From NCBI GenBank assembly GCA_937960595.1, contig CALGPL010000021.1, positions 1-48,036 on the forward strand: a stretch of 48,036 nucleotides of DNA. Reading direction: 5' to 3'. Below, piece after piece: positions 40,005-47,950 of this stretch (positions within the stretch are counted from its first letter, which is position 1; each line of letters opens with the position of its first letter). The stretch is from an uncultured Anaerolineales bacterium (GTDB taxonomy: Bacteria; Chloroflexota; Anaerolineae; Anaerolineales; Villigracilaceae). Below the pieces are notes generated by a model, which was given only the letters and a program-made list of their open reading frames with translations, did no database searches and was not told where the DNA came from. The translations under genes and the position numbers were made by a program.

Positions 40005-41723
40005 ATGGGACTCTTCGAAAACATCCTCCCACCCAAAGAACGGATGCAGCGCCTCTTCACCTGGGGCGATGCCGTCGTCCTGCTGCTCATCGCCGTCCTG
40101 CTCTACAGCGGCGTGCGCCTGGCGTTCAACGCCCCGGCCGAGATTCAAGGGCCGGCCATCCGCCTGGAGCCGCGCGCCCTGCCCTGGTACGCCCTGCTCT
40201 CGGTAGGGCGCATGACGGCCGCCTATCTCCTCTCCGTGCTGTTCACCATCTTCTACGGGCGCGCCGCGGCCTACAACCGCCGCGCCGAGCGCATTCTCAT
40301 GCCTCTGCTCGATGTGTTGCAGAGCGTGCCCATCCTTTCTTTCCTGCCGGTGGTTCTGCTCAGCCTGAGCGCCATCCTGCCGCAAGCCGTCGCCGCCGAA
40401 CTGGCCTCCATCGTGCTCATCTTCACCAGCCAGGCCTGGAATCTGACCTTTGGCTGGTATCAATCCCTCACCACTATTCCGGTCGAACTGCGCGAGGCCA
40501 GCAGCATTTTCCGCCTGAACACCTGGCTGCGCTTCAAACGCCTGGAATTCCCCTATGGCACGATTAGTTTCATCTGGAACAGCATGATGTCCTGGGCAGG
40601 CGGCTGGTTCTTCCTGATGGCAGCGGAAATCTTCACCGTCGGCGAGCGCGATTTCCGCCTGCCCGGTCTGGGCGCGTACCTGCAGGAGGCCGCCAACCAG
40701 GGCGATACGCGCGCCATCCTGTCGGGGCTGGCCGCGCTCATCCTGACCATCATCGCCCTCGACCAGTTCGTCTGGCGTCCGCTCCTGGCCTGGTCGGACC
40801 GCTTCAAGGTGGAGATGGTGGAAAGCGACCAGCCGCCGACCTCCTGGTTCTACGACCTGCTGCACAACTCGGCGTTGTCGAACGCCTTGGGCCGTCTCTT
40901 CGCCCCGCTGACCGAGCGCCTCGACCTGTGGCTGGTTCGCCGTTCGCCGATGCGCGCGACAGACGAGGAAGCGCCGAAACGCAACTGGCCGATTCTCCTG
41001 CTGAGCGCGGCGCTGGCGGCTCTGCTGCTCTACGGCGGTCTGCGCGCCGCCCACATGCTTGCCTCGCTGCCCGCTGCCCAGTGGGGCCGGATTCTGGTCG
41101 GCGTGCTGGTCACTCTCCTGCGGGTGGCCGTCTCCCTGCTCATTGCCCTGGCCTGGACCATCCCGGTCGGGGTTGCCATCGGGACGAACCGGCGCGTCGC
41201 CGCCGTGCTCCAGCCCATCGTCCAGGTGACCGCTTCGGTGCCGGCCACGGCCATTTTCCCCGTCTTCCTGCTGCTGGTGGTCAACCTGGCCGGCGGGCTG
41301 GATGTGGCCGCCATCTTCCTGATGCTGATGGGCACGCAGTGGTATCTGCTCTTCAACATCATCGCCGGGGCCAGCGCCATTCCGCAGGACTTGAAGTACA
41401 CTTCGGCGTTGATGGGGCTGAAAGGCTGGGCGCGCTGGCGGACGCTCCTCCTTCCGGCGCTCTTCCCCTACATCGTCACCGGCGCCATCACCGCCAGCGG
41501 CGGGGCCTGGAACGCCAGCATCGTTGCCGAGTACGTCGAATTTAGCGGACAAACGCTGTTCACCACCGGCGTCGGTTCGCTCATCTCACAATCCACAGCC
41601 GGCGGCGATTACCCGCTCTTGCTGGCGGCCACGCTGAGCATGGTGTTGACCGTGGTCTTGATCAACCGTCTCTTCTGGCGGCCGCTTTACCGCCTGGCCG
41701 AAGAAAAATACCGCATGGAGTAG
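40005..41723 (+). CDS. Fused double permease of a NitT/TauT-type ABC importer
   Basis: A 572-residue membrane protein with two tandem binding-protein-dependent permease domains. The first (about 60-275) has QSVPILSFLPVVLLSL and LREASSIFRLNTWLRFKRLEFPYG as its EAA loop. The second (about 340-560) has VTASVPATAIFPVFLLLVV and PQDLKYTSALMGLKGWARWRTL as its EAA loop. Usual permeases of this family have one such domain, so this is a gene fusion. Possible substrates are nitrate, sulfonates, bicarbonate or a vitamin precursor, but none can be chosen because no binding-protein gene is nearby. AGGAGA precedes the ATG. The ATPase gene follows, but a repeat array and a duplication of this gene's last 40 bases lie between. 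Confidence 0.9.
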   Translation: MGLFENILPPKERMQRLFTWGDAVVLLLIAVLLYSGVRLAFNAPAEIQGPAIRLEPRALPWYALLSVGRMTAAYLLSVLFTIFYGRAAAYNRRAERILMPLLDVLQSVPILSFLPVVLLSLSAILPQAVAAELASIVLIFTSQAWNLTFGWYQSLTTIPVELREASSIFRLNTWLRFKRLEFPYGTISFIWNSMMSWAGGWFFLMAAEIFTVGERDFRLPGLGAYLQEAANQGDTRAILSGLAALILTIIALDQFVWRPLLAWSDRFKVEMVESDQPPTSWFYDLLHNSALSNALGRLFAPLTERLDLWLVRRSPMRATDEEAPKRNWPILLLSAALAALLLYGGLRAAHMLASLPAAQWGRILVGVLVTLLRVAVSLLIALAWTIPVGVAIGTNRRVAAVLQPIVQVTASVPATAIFPVFLLLVVNLAGGLDVAAIFLMLMGTQWYLLFNIIAGASAIPQDLKYTSALMGLKGWARWRTLLLPALFPYIVTGAITASGGAWNASIVAEYVEFSGQTLFTTGVGSLISQSTAGGDYPLLLAATLSMVLTVVLINRLFWRPLYRLAEEKYRME

Positions 41724-41879
41724 GACAGGCTTTTAGCCTGTCTCGCTTTTAGCCTGTCTCGCTTTTAGCCTGTCTCGCTTTCAGCCTGTCTCGAACAGGT
41801 TGCAGCCTCTTTTGGACGGACTGAAAGTTCGTCCTACATTGGCCGCTTTACCGCCTGGCCGAAGAAAATACCGCATGGA
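41680..41879. repeat. 16-bp tandem array and palindromic element between 40-bp direct repeats
   Basis: The last 40 bases of the permease gene (41680-41719) recur as 41841-41879, identical except for one missing A. Between them lies an element starting GTAGGAC and ending GTCCTAC (41720-41837). It contains four consecutive 16-base units, CTTTTAGCCTGTCTCG, at 41730-41793 with the fourth differing by one base. The second copy of the gene end is non-coding. Confidence 0.85.
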
Positions 41880-41895
41880 TCCCTAAGGAGCGCCT

Positions 41896-43206
41896 ATGTC
41901 CAACGGAACGCCTCTTCTTGAACTCAAGCACATCCATCAAATCTACACCAGCGGGACGCGCAAGTTCACCGCCGTTGAAGATGTCAACCTGACCGTCAGC
42001 GAGGGCGAATATGTCGCCTTGCTGGGGCCTTCGGGCTGCGGCAAGAGCACCCTGCTGCGCATCCTGACCGGCCTGCAAAAACCCTCCGAGGGCCAGGTGC
42101 TTTACCGCGGCCAGGCGCTGCAGGGCGTCAACCCGCACGCTACGATTGTCTTCCAGACCTTTGCCCTCTTCCCCTGGCTGACCGTGCTGGAAAACGTCGA
42201 ACTGGCGCTCAAAGCGCGCGGCGTCCCGGCCGGGGTGCGCCTCCCGCGCGCCCTCGACCTGATCGACCGCGTCGGCCTGGACGGCTTCGAGAACGCCTAC
42301 CCGCGCGAACTTTCGGGCGGCATGCGCCAGAAGGTCGGCTTTGCGCGCGCCATGGCGGTCGAGCCGGAACTGCTCTGCTTGGACGAGCCATTCTCGGCCC
42401 TGGACGTTCTCTCCGCCGAATCCCTGCGCGGCGAACTGCTGGAACTGTGGACGAGCGGCAACATTCCCACCAAGGCGATTCTGATGGTCAGCCACAACAT
42501 CGAGGAGGCCGTCTTCATGGCCGACCGCATCGTCATCATGGACAAGGAGCCCGGACGCATCATCGCCGAGATGAAAGTGCCGCTGCCGCACCCCCGTCCG
42601 CGTCAATCGGACGAGTTCCGCGCCCTGATTGACGAGGTCTATGCCCTGCTGGCCGGGCAGACCAAATCCGAGGTCGAGGAACTGGGCGCCGCCCCGGGCG
42701 AAGCCGGACGCGTCCGCCGCCTGCCCGACGTTCACATCGGCGATCTGACCGGTCTGCTCGAACACCTGGCCGAGAAACCCGGCGACCAGGCGGATATTTA
42801 CCGTCTGACCGAAGAACTGACCCTCGACTCCGACCACGTCCTGCGCCTGAGCGAGGCCGCCGAACTGCTGGGCTTCGTCACCATTGCCAAAGGCGATATC
42901 CAATTGACCCCGCTCGGCGAGACTTTTGCCGAGGCGAGCATCCTGGCGCGCAAAGAAATCTTCGCCACCCGCATCCGCCGTCTGCCGCTGGTGCGCTGGC
43001 TGATGGGGATGTTGCAGCGCGCCGAAAAGCACGCCCTCAAGGACGAAGTGGTCAAGATGGCGTTGCAACTGGAATTCCCGCCCGACGAGGCCGAGAAACA
43101 ACTCGATACGCTCATCCACTGGGGCCGCTACGCCGAGATTTTCTCCTACGACGACGGCAGCGAGGAGATTTTCCTGGAGAACGCGTCGGAGAAGGTGGCC
43201 GTGTAG
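41896..43206 (+). CDS. ABC transporter ATPase with AAA-associated C-terminal domain (NitT/TauT type)
   Basis: A 436-residue protein whose N-terminal 260 residues form a nucleotide-binding domain: Walker A LLGPSGCGKSTLLR near 45-55, Q-loop VFQTFALFPWL, signature ELSGGMRQKVGFARA, Walker B LLCLDEPFSALD and H-loop MVSHNIEEAV. The extra C-terminal part (about 275-430: LPDVHIGDLTGLLEHLAEKP, YRLTEELTLDSDHVLRLSEA) matches the AAA-associated domain found in some nitrate/sulfonate-type ATPases of archaea and Chloroflexota, which may regulate transport. It energises the double permease at 40005. AAGGAG precedes the ATG. Confidence 0.92.
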   Translation: MSNGTPLLELKHIHQIYTSGTRKFTAVEDVNLTVSEGEYVALLGPSGCGKSTLLRILTGLQKPSEGQVLYRGQALQGVNPHATIVFQTFALFPWLTVLENVELALKARGVPAGVRLPRALDLIDRVGLDGFENAYPRELSGGMRQKVGFARAMAVEPELLCLDEPFSALDVLSAESLRGELLELWTSGNIPTKAILMVSHNIEEAVFMADRIVIMDKEPGRIIAEMKVPLPHPRPRQSDEFRALIDEVYALLAGQTKSEVEELGAAPGEAGRVRRLPDVHIGDLTGLLEHLAEKPGDQADIYRLTEELTLDSDHVLRLSEAAELLGFVTIAKGDIQLTPLGETFAEASILARKEIFATRIRRLPLVRWLMGMLQRAEKHALKDEVVKMALQLEFPPDEAEKQLDTLIHWGRYAEIFSYDDGSEEIFLENASEKVAV

Positions 43207-43214
43207 GGAAGGTT

Positions 43215-43423
43215 GAAGTAATGTAACTGCCTACCGGCGGATACACTGCAGCGAAAGTGTCGTTTTTGGCAGGGCAAACCGTCCACGAATAGGGTCACGA
43301 ATGCTCGAATACGAAGCGCGCAAAAGGAGAAGCGCGTTGGAAGGCGAGGTCCATTCGTGAATTCGTGGTCAGCATTCGTGGACGGTTTCTGCATTTCTTG
43401 AGAGTAGGCAGTTACGAAGTAAT
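43215..43423. mobile_element. 193-bp MITE with 12-bp terminal inverted repeats and 8-bp target duplication
   Basis: The 12-base GTAACTGCCTAC (43223-43234) is perfectly inverted as GTAGGCAGTTAC (43404-43415). The element is flanked by identical GAAGTAAT at 43215-43222 and 43416-43423, as expected for a transposition target duplication. A second perfect 15-bp inverted repeat lies inside (43276-43290 with 43374-43388). There is no transposase, so it is a non-autonomous element. It sits directly upstream of the arsR promoter. Confidence 0.88.
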
Positions 43424-43424
43424 T

Positions 43425-43455
43425 ATATTCAAAAAGACGAATATCATGGTATACT
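43425..43455 (+). promoter_or_regulatory. arsR promoter with candidate operator
   Basis: TTCAAA (43428-43433) and TATACT (43450-43455) are 16 bases apart. An inverted repeat ATATTC-8-GAATAT (43425-43430 with 43439-43444) overlaps the -35 and spacer, where ArsR-type repressors usually bind. It begins two bases after the MITE target duplication. Confidence 0.6.
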
Positions 43456-43463
43456 CATGACAT

Positions 43464-43518
43464 CCTGCTCTTCCACGAGCAGGATTTGCAGGTAAAATCT
43501 CATTCAGAAATTTGAATG
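43464..43518 (+). promoter_or_regulatory. Leader hairpin and second inverted repeat before arsR
   Basis: CCTGCTC (43464-43470) pairs with GAGCAGG (43477-43483). Further on CATTCA (43501-43506) is perfectly inverted as TGAATG (43513-43518), a typical shape for a winged-helix repressor site. A second -10-like TAAAAT lies at 43493-43498. Confidence 0.45.
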
Positions 43519-43529
43519 TGAGCAAGATC

Positions 43530-43913
43530 ATGAACGAGTTTCGCGATGAAATTACCATCCTGAAAGCCCTCGCCCACCCGGCGCGGCTGGCGATTCTGGA
43601 AGCCCTGCGTCAGAGCGAGGCCTGCGTCTGCCACCTGGAGGCGCTCTTTGGCTGGCGGCAGGCGTACCTCTCGCAGCAATTGATGGTGCTGCGGGCTGCC
43701 GGCCTGGTGGCCGATCGGCGCGAGGGCTGGAACGTCTACTACCGCGTCGCCCGGCCGGAAATCTACGCCGTCCTGGACGCGTTAGACCAGGCCGTTCCTA
43801 ACACAGAGTCCCTTCCCCATCCGGCTTTTCTTTCTTCTTGCGCTTGTCCTCAGTGCCAGGGCAAGAGCAAGTCAGATAGGTTAACCCTACAGATTGAAGT
43901 AGAGAACAGATAA
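43530..43913 (+). CDS. ArsR/SmtB family metalloid-responsive repressor
   Basis: A 127-residue winged-helix repressor. LKALAHPARLAILEALRQSEACVCHLEALFGWRQAYLSQQL (residues about 12-50) includes the C32-V-C34 pair in the place of the ELCVCDL arsenic-binding motif of the DNA-recognition region. The chain continues with VLRAAGLVADRREGWNVYYRV as the wing. The C-terminus adds another cysteine group, SSCACPQC, which may contribute to metalloid or thiol sensing. It should repress this operon until As(III), Sb(III) or a related ligand binds. ATG 43530 is chosen since the upstream in-frame TTG lies inside the inverted repeat. The permease gene follows after 72 bases. Confidence 0.9.
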   Translation: MNEFRDEITILKALAHPARLAILEALRQSEACVCHLEALFGWRQAYLSQQLMVLRAAGLVADRREGWNVYYRVARPEIYAVLDALDQAVPNTESLPHPAFLSSCACPQCQGKSKSDRLTLQIEVENR

Positions 43914-43985
43914 ATACAACGACCAAGCAAAGATATTCTTTCTGGTACTGGAAACCAAATTTCTACATCGGAGATAGAGACCCGC

Positions 43986-45461
43986 ATGAACCCCATCCTA
44001 CAATTTCTTGTTAACCTGTTTCAGGGCGGCCTGGGAAACCTGGCCGCTTACCTGGCCGCGCATGTGCTCCTGTGCCTGCTGCCGGCCTTCTACATCGCCG
44101 GCGCGATGACCGCCCTCATCCCGAAAGAATCGGTCACCCGCTTCCTGGGGCGCAACACCCCCAAGTTCATCGCCTACCCGGCGGCGGCGCTGGCCGGTTC
44201 GGTCTTAGCGGTTTGCTCCTGCACGATCGTGCCGCTCTTTGCCGGGATTTACAAGAAAGGCGCCGGCATCGGCCCGGCGATCACGTTCCTGTTCTTTGCC
44301 CCGGCGGCCAACATTCTGGCGCTGGTCTATACCGGCGGCGTGATCGGCGTGGACCTGGCCTTTGCCCGCCTGTTCCTCTCGCTGGCCTTCGGCATCGGCA
44401 TCGGCCTGATCATGGCGCTCATCTTCCGCAAGGCCGACATCGCCCACGACAAGGCCACCGACGCCCTCTTTGCCGGTCAGGGACACATGAAGCGCGCCGC
44501 CCTGGCGTTCCTGCTCATCCTGGTCGTCCTGCTGCTGGCGGGCACGTTCAAAATCGGCCTGCTGACCAACTCCTACGCCCAGGTCACCCTGCCCATCGCC
44601 GGCATGGATCGCTTCCAGGAGGCCCTCTATCGCCTCGTGCCGTATGACGCCAGCAAGGGGCAGGAGGGAGTCACGGCGCAGGGCGCCATTCTCATCGGGC
44701 TGCTCCTGCTCATCGGTCTGGCCTCATGGCGGGGGATTGACAAAATCTACGAGGGCTTCAACGCCTGGACATGGCTTGCCCTCGGCTTGGTGAGTCTAAC
44801 GTTGCTCACCGCCGCGCTGGGGATGACGCCGCGCCCCGATGGCTTGGAGATTCAGTTCACCGGACGTTTCTTCGGCGTCCTGCTTGCCCTTGCCGCGCTG
44901 GCCGGGCTGATGGCGCGCGGCCTAGACGAAGACGAGCGCCGCGACTGGCTGTGGGAATCCTGGCGCTTCATCAAGCAAATCTTCCCGCTGCTCGTTGTGG
45001 GCGTGTTCGTGGTCGGGATGCTGCGCGTGCTCATTCGACCGGAATGGATCGAGGCTCTGGCCGGGCACAATACCCTTTTGGGCAACCTGGCAGGCGTCCT
45101 CTTCGGCGTCTTCATGTACTTCCCGACCTTGGTCGAGGTGCCGATTGCCAACATGTTCCTCAGCCTGGGCATGCATCGCGGCCCGCTGCTGGCCTACCTC
45201 ATGGCCGATCCGGAACTCAGCCTGCAGAGCATCTTGATGATTTCGGCCATCATCGGGCGGCTGAAGGCTTGGGTGTATGTCTTCTGGGTAGCGCTCTTCA
45301 GCACTCTGGCCGGTCTCATCTACGGCGCCTGGGTAGACGGCGCCAGCCTGGGATTGGTAGCACTCTACTTGGCTGCTTTCCTGGCCCTCTTGACTGCCGC
45401 GCTGTGGTGGGTCAGCCGCAATCAGAAGAAAACCGCCCCTGCAGAGGTGGCAGCAGATTAA
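43986..45461 (+). CDS. ArsP_1/DUF318-type permease
   Basis: A 491-residue membrane protein with about eleven helices in two halves. The first half has LAGSVLAVCSCTIVPLFAGIY and FLFFAPAANILALVYTGG; the second has LAGVLFGVFMYFPTLVEVPIANMF and LMISAIIGRLKAW. The C-S-C-T-I/V-P motif is the hallmark of the permease family that includes the organoarsenical exporter ArsP. The natural substrate could be trivalent organoarsenicals, arsenite or another thiophilic ion. Arrangement behind arsR and before a thioredoxin-like protein supports a metalloid role. It has GGAGA upstream of the ATG. Confidence 0.88.
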   Translation: MNPILQFLVNLFQGGLGNLAAYLAAHVLLCLLPAFYIAGAMTALIPKESVTRFLGRNTPKFIAYPAAALAGSVLAVCSCTIVPLFAGIYKKGAGIGPAITFLFFAPAANILALVYTGGVIGVDLAFARLFLSLAFGIGIGLIMALIFRKADIAHDKATDALFAGQGHMKRAALAFLLILVVLLLAGTFKIGLLTNSYAQVTLPIAGMDRFQEALYRLVPYDASKGQEGVTAQGAILIGLLLLIGLASWRGIDKIYEGFNAWTWLALGLVSLTLLTAALGMTPRPDGLEIQFTGRFFGVLLALAALAGLMARGLDEDERRDWLWESWRFIKQIFPLLVVGVFVVGMLRVLIRPEWIEALAGHNTLLGNLAGVLFGVFMYFPTLVEVPIANMFLSLGMHRGPLLAYLMADPELSLQSILMISAIIGRLKAWVYVFWVALFSTLAGLIYGAWVDGASLGLVALYLAAFLALLTAALWWVSRNQKKTAPAEVAAD

Positions 45462-45471
45462 GGAGACACAG

Positions 45472-45684
45472 ATGGACGACAAGAAAGGCAATCAACCCGT
45501 CTGCACCTGCATTCAAGACCCCTACGCCGACCTGCCGCCCGAACTGCGTCCCAAGCCGGTGCAAAAAATCGGCGGCCTGCGCAAGGTTACTTGCCCCGGC
45601 TGCGGACTGGTGTACTGGACCAATCGCCCGACCGATCTGTGCGTGAACTGCGAGAAGAAGGGCGTCAAAATCGAGAACAAATAA
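45472..45684 (+). CDS. Small cysteine-rich zinc-ribbon protein
   Basis: A 70-residue protein with an N-terminal C-T-C pair (PVCTCIQDPYADLPPEL) and a zinc ribbon TCPGCGLVYWTNRPTDLCVNCEKKG. AGGAGA precedes the ATG, 10 bases after the permease stop, so it is co-expressed. It may bind metal or act as an accessory to the permease. No named family is recognised. Confidence 0.75.
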   Translation: MDDKKGNQPVCTCIQDPYADLPPELRPKPVQKIGGLRKVTCPGCGLVYWTNRPTDLCVNCEKKGVKIENK

Positions 45685-45685
45685 C

Positions 45686-45783
45686 ACCGCTAAGGCGCGA
45701 AGGCGCCAAGGGAAATTAAGACCGCCGAGAGAGGCTCTTGGCGAATTCGGAATGCTTCTTAGCGTTCTCCGCGTCTTGGCGGT
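45686..45783. repeat. 98-bp imperfect inverted repeat of MITE type
   Basis: The left arm begins ACCGCTAAGGCGCGAAGG and the right arm ends GCGTCTTGGCGGT. Reversed, the right arm gives ACCGCCAAGACGCGGAGA, so the ends match over about 25 bases with several differences. It splits the operon between the zinc ribbon and the thioredoxin-like gene. No target duplication is clear. Confidence 0.65.
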
Positions 45784-45815
45784 TATTACAAATAGAGTTG
45801 AACAGGAGGCTAACC

Positions 45816-46085
45816 ATGCTGAACATCAAAGTCCTTGGCCCCGGCTGCGCCAAATGCTACTCGCTAGAGCGGACAGCTGCCGCCGCGCTGGAGGCCATGC
45901 TCAACGAAAACCCCGACCTGGAGGCTACCCTCGAACACATCGAGGATATGCTGGAAATCGAACGCTATCCGGTGCTGTTCACCCCGGCGCTGGTCGTCAA
46001 CGAGAAGGTCGTCTGCGCCGGACGCGTCCCCAAGAAGGAAGAAGTCATCGCCTGGTATCGCGAGGCGCTGAATCATTCGGCTTGA
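45816..46085 (+). CDS. Thioredoxin-like (TM0996/MTH895-type) small redox protein
   Basis: An 89-residue protein with LGPGCAKCYSLERTAAAALE, the C-x-x-C active site at about residues 10-13, and a cis-proline region FTPALVVNEKVVCAGRVPKKEE. This small group of redox-active disulfide proteins is often encoded beside ArsP-type permeases and ArsR regulators, where it may reduce or carry thiol-bound metalloids. ATG 45816 is fixed by a perfect AGGAGG. An upstream in-frame ATG at 45738 lies inside the repeat and lacks a ribosome site. Confidence 0.9.
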   Translation: MLNIKVLGPGCAKCYSLERTAAAALEAMLNENPDLEATLEHIEDMLEIERYPVLFTPALVVNEKVVCAGRVPKKEEVIAWYREALNHSA

Positions 46086-46107
46086 AAACAGAAACGCAGG
46101 AAATCCG

Positions 46108-46848
46108 ATGAACATCACTCTCCTCATCATCGGCGGTCTTTTTGTCCTATCCATCCTTTCGGGCATGTTGGGATTGGGCGTAGCCTTTGCGGCAGTGCCC
46201 TTCCTCTCCCTGTTCTTGCCCGATCTGATCAATCAGGTACAGCCGCTCACCCTCCTTCTGAACGGCCTGACGGCGCTGTTCTCCACGTTTGGTTTTGCGC
46301 GCAGCGGATTTATTGATTGGAAGAAAGCCTTCCTGCTGGCCGTCGTGACCACGCTCACCGCGCCGCTGGGAGCATGGGCAACCCATTTCGTCCCGCAGAC
46401 GGCGATTTTCGTGGTTTACTTCATCTCTGTCCTTCTCATCGCCTATAGCCTCTTCCGCCCGGTGAAACCCAGGGAAGGCAAGAGCGAAAACTTTGCCCTG
46501 GCAATGGGACTGGCTGTGCCCATCTCCATCTTGAGCGGTCTGTTGGGCATCGGGCCGGGGTTCTTGCTCATGCCCACGCTGATTCTGGTGGGGTTTGAGC
46601 CGAAGAAAGCCGCCGGCATCAATGCATTTGCCGTCACCCCGCCTTCGTTTTCTTCGTTGATCCCCCACCTGGGCACAGCCATTTGGGACTGGAAGTTGGC
46701 CGTTCCGTTGCTCATCTTGGGCGCCGCAGGCTCCTTCTGGGGAGCGCGCATCACCAGCCTGTACCTGCCGAATCAACGGCTCAAGCAACTCTTCGGCGTG
46801 ATGATTTTGTTGCTGACCGCATACAAACTGTACACACTGCTGTTTTAG
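46108..46848 (+). CDS. TauE/SafE family sulfite/anion exporter
   Basis: A 246-residue membrane protein with about eight helices and the internal repeat of the TauE/SafE family: LSGMLGLGVAFAAVPFLSLF in the first half and LSGLLGIGPGFLLMPTLILVGFEPKKAAGINAFAV in the second. Members export sulfite, sulfoacetate or related anions. In this operon it may move a sulfur or metalloid oxyanion; this is inferred from context. AGGAAA precedes the ATG, 22 bases after the thioredoxin-like gene. Confidence 0.9.
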   Translation: MNITLLIIGGLFVLSILSGMLGLGVAFAAVPFLSLFLPDLINQVQPLTLLLNGLTALFSTFGFARSGFIDWKKAFLLAVVTTLTAPLGAWATHFVPQTAIFVVYFISVLLIAYSLFRPVKPREGKSENFALAMGLAVPISILSGLLGIGPGFLLMPTLILVGFEPKKAAGINAFAVTPPSFSSLIPHLGTAIWDWKLAVPLLILGAAGSFWGARITSLYLPNQRLKQLFGVMILLLTAYKLYTLLF

Positions 46849-46876
46849 TCTCTTCCTTCTGTAAGGAGGAAACAAC

Positions 46877-47092
46877 ATGCCAACCTACACCTACCTCTGC
46901 GAACAATGTCAGACCCGCTTTGAAGCCTTTGCCTCCATCCAGAAGAAAGAATCTGGCTGGAAGCCGGCCTGTCCGCGCTGCGGCAGTTTGCAGGTGCGGC
47001 AGACCTTCGAATCGGTCGGACTGATCAGTCTGAGCCATTCGTCGGCTTCGGAGAGCGGGGGCGGTTGTGCCTGCTCGTTGCGCAGGGATTGA
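46877..47092 (+). CDS. FmdB-like zinc-ribbon protein
   Basis: A 71-residue protein beginning MPTYTYLCEQCQTRFEAFAS, the standard FmdB/CxxC_CxxC_SSSS ribbon, with the second pair in ACPRCGS and a Ser/Gly-rich CAC tail. These proteins are thought to be regulatory or metal-binding but are poorly characterised. GGAGG precedes the ATG. It follows the exporter by 28 bases and precedes the SufC-like gene by 50. Confidence 0.85.
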   Translation: MPTYTYLCEQCQTRFEAFASIQKKESGWKPACPRCGSLQVRQTFESVGLISLSHSSASESGGGCACSLRRD

Positions 47093-47142
47093 TGATTGAG
47101 AAGAACCAAACAAGTCCACCCTGGGTAAAACAGGATACATCC

Positions 47143-47946
47143 ATGAGCCAACCGCTTCTGCTCGTCGAAGACCTTTCGCTGAAACGCAACGGGCGCCAGA
47201 TTCTGAACCGTGTGAACCTGTCCGTTCAACCGGGGCAGGTGCATATCCTGCTGGGGTTGAACGGTTCCGGCAAATCCTCGCTAGCCTATACCCTTCTGGG
47301 TTGTGAAGGGTACGTCCCCGATTCAGGGCGCATCCTCTTCGACGGGCGCGACCTGGCTGGGCTTTCAATTACCGAGCGGGCGCGGCTGGGCATCACCCTG
47401 GCCTGGCAAGAGCCGGCCCGTTTCGAGGGCATCCCGATTGGCAAGTACGTCAGCCTGGGGATGAAGGAGGCAAGCCGCGATAAAGTCTCCGCCGCGCTGG
47501 AAGCGGTGGCCCTGCCGTCGAAATATTACGGTTACCGCTCGGCAGACCGCACGCTTTCAGGCGGCGAGCGCAAGCGGGTGGAACTGGCGGCGGTGTTTGC
47601 CATGCGTCCGCGCCTGGCCATCCTGGACGAGCCTGATTCGGGCATCGACATTTTGGGGCTGAACGACATCGCCGCCCTCATCCGCCGCATGGCAAGCGAA
47701 GGCACGGCTGTATTGCTCATCACCCATCGCGACGAGATGGTCGAGGCGGCTGACGCCGCTTCATTGATGTGCGCCGGAACAGTGTTGTTCACGGGCAGTC
47801 CGGCTGAGGCGCGGGAATATTACGCCAACCGTTGCACGCCGCACCTGGAGGCGCTGGGCAGCCAGCCCTGGGACCCGTCCCTGCCCGAAGTCAGGCAGGC
47901 GCTGGCCAGCAATGGCGCGGAACGTCTGGCTAGAAAGGAAGGGTAA
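47143..47946 (+). CDS. sufC: SufC-like Fe-S cluster assembly ATPase
   Basis: A 267-residue ABC-type ATPase: Walker A LLGLNGSGKSSLAYTLLG, Q-loop LAWQEPARFEGI, signature TLSGGERKRVELAAVFAM, Walker B LAILDEPDSGIDI and H-loop LLITHRDEMVEAA. These match SufC, which drives the SufBCD scaffold for Fe-S clusters, rather than a transporter. It differs from the usual SufC in a longer C-terminal tail. ATG 47143 follows AGGA; an upstream in-frame start overlapping the FmdB gene is less likely. The next gene starts 4 bases after its stop. Confidence 0.85.
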   Translation: MSQPLLLVEDLSLKRNGRQILNRVNLSVQPGQVHILLGLNGSGKSSLAYTLLGCEGYVPDSGRILFDGRDLAGLSITERARLGITLAWQEPARFEGIPIGKYVSLGMKEASRDKVSAALEAVALPSKYYGYRSADRTLSGGERKRVELAAVFAMRPRLAILDEPDSGIDILGLNDIAALIRRMASEGTAVLLITHRDEMVEAADAASLMCAGTVLFTGSPAEAREYYANRCTPHLEALGSQPWDPSLPEVRQALASNGAERLARKEG

Positions 47947-47950
47947 CCAC

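Noticed and set aside
41730-41793. Four 16-bp repeats as a CRISPR-like array
   Set aside because: Units are directly adjacent with no spacers and no cas genes are present.
47065-47142. An upstream start for the SufC-like protein
   Set aside because: It would overlap the FmdB gene and lacks a ribosome site, while ATG 47143 matches the family start.
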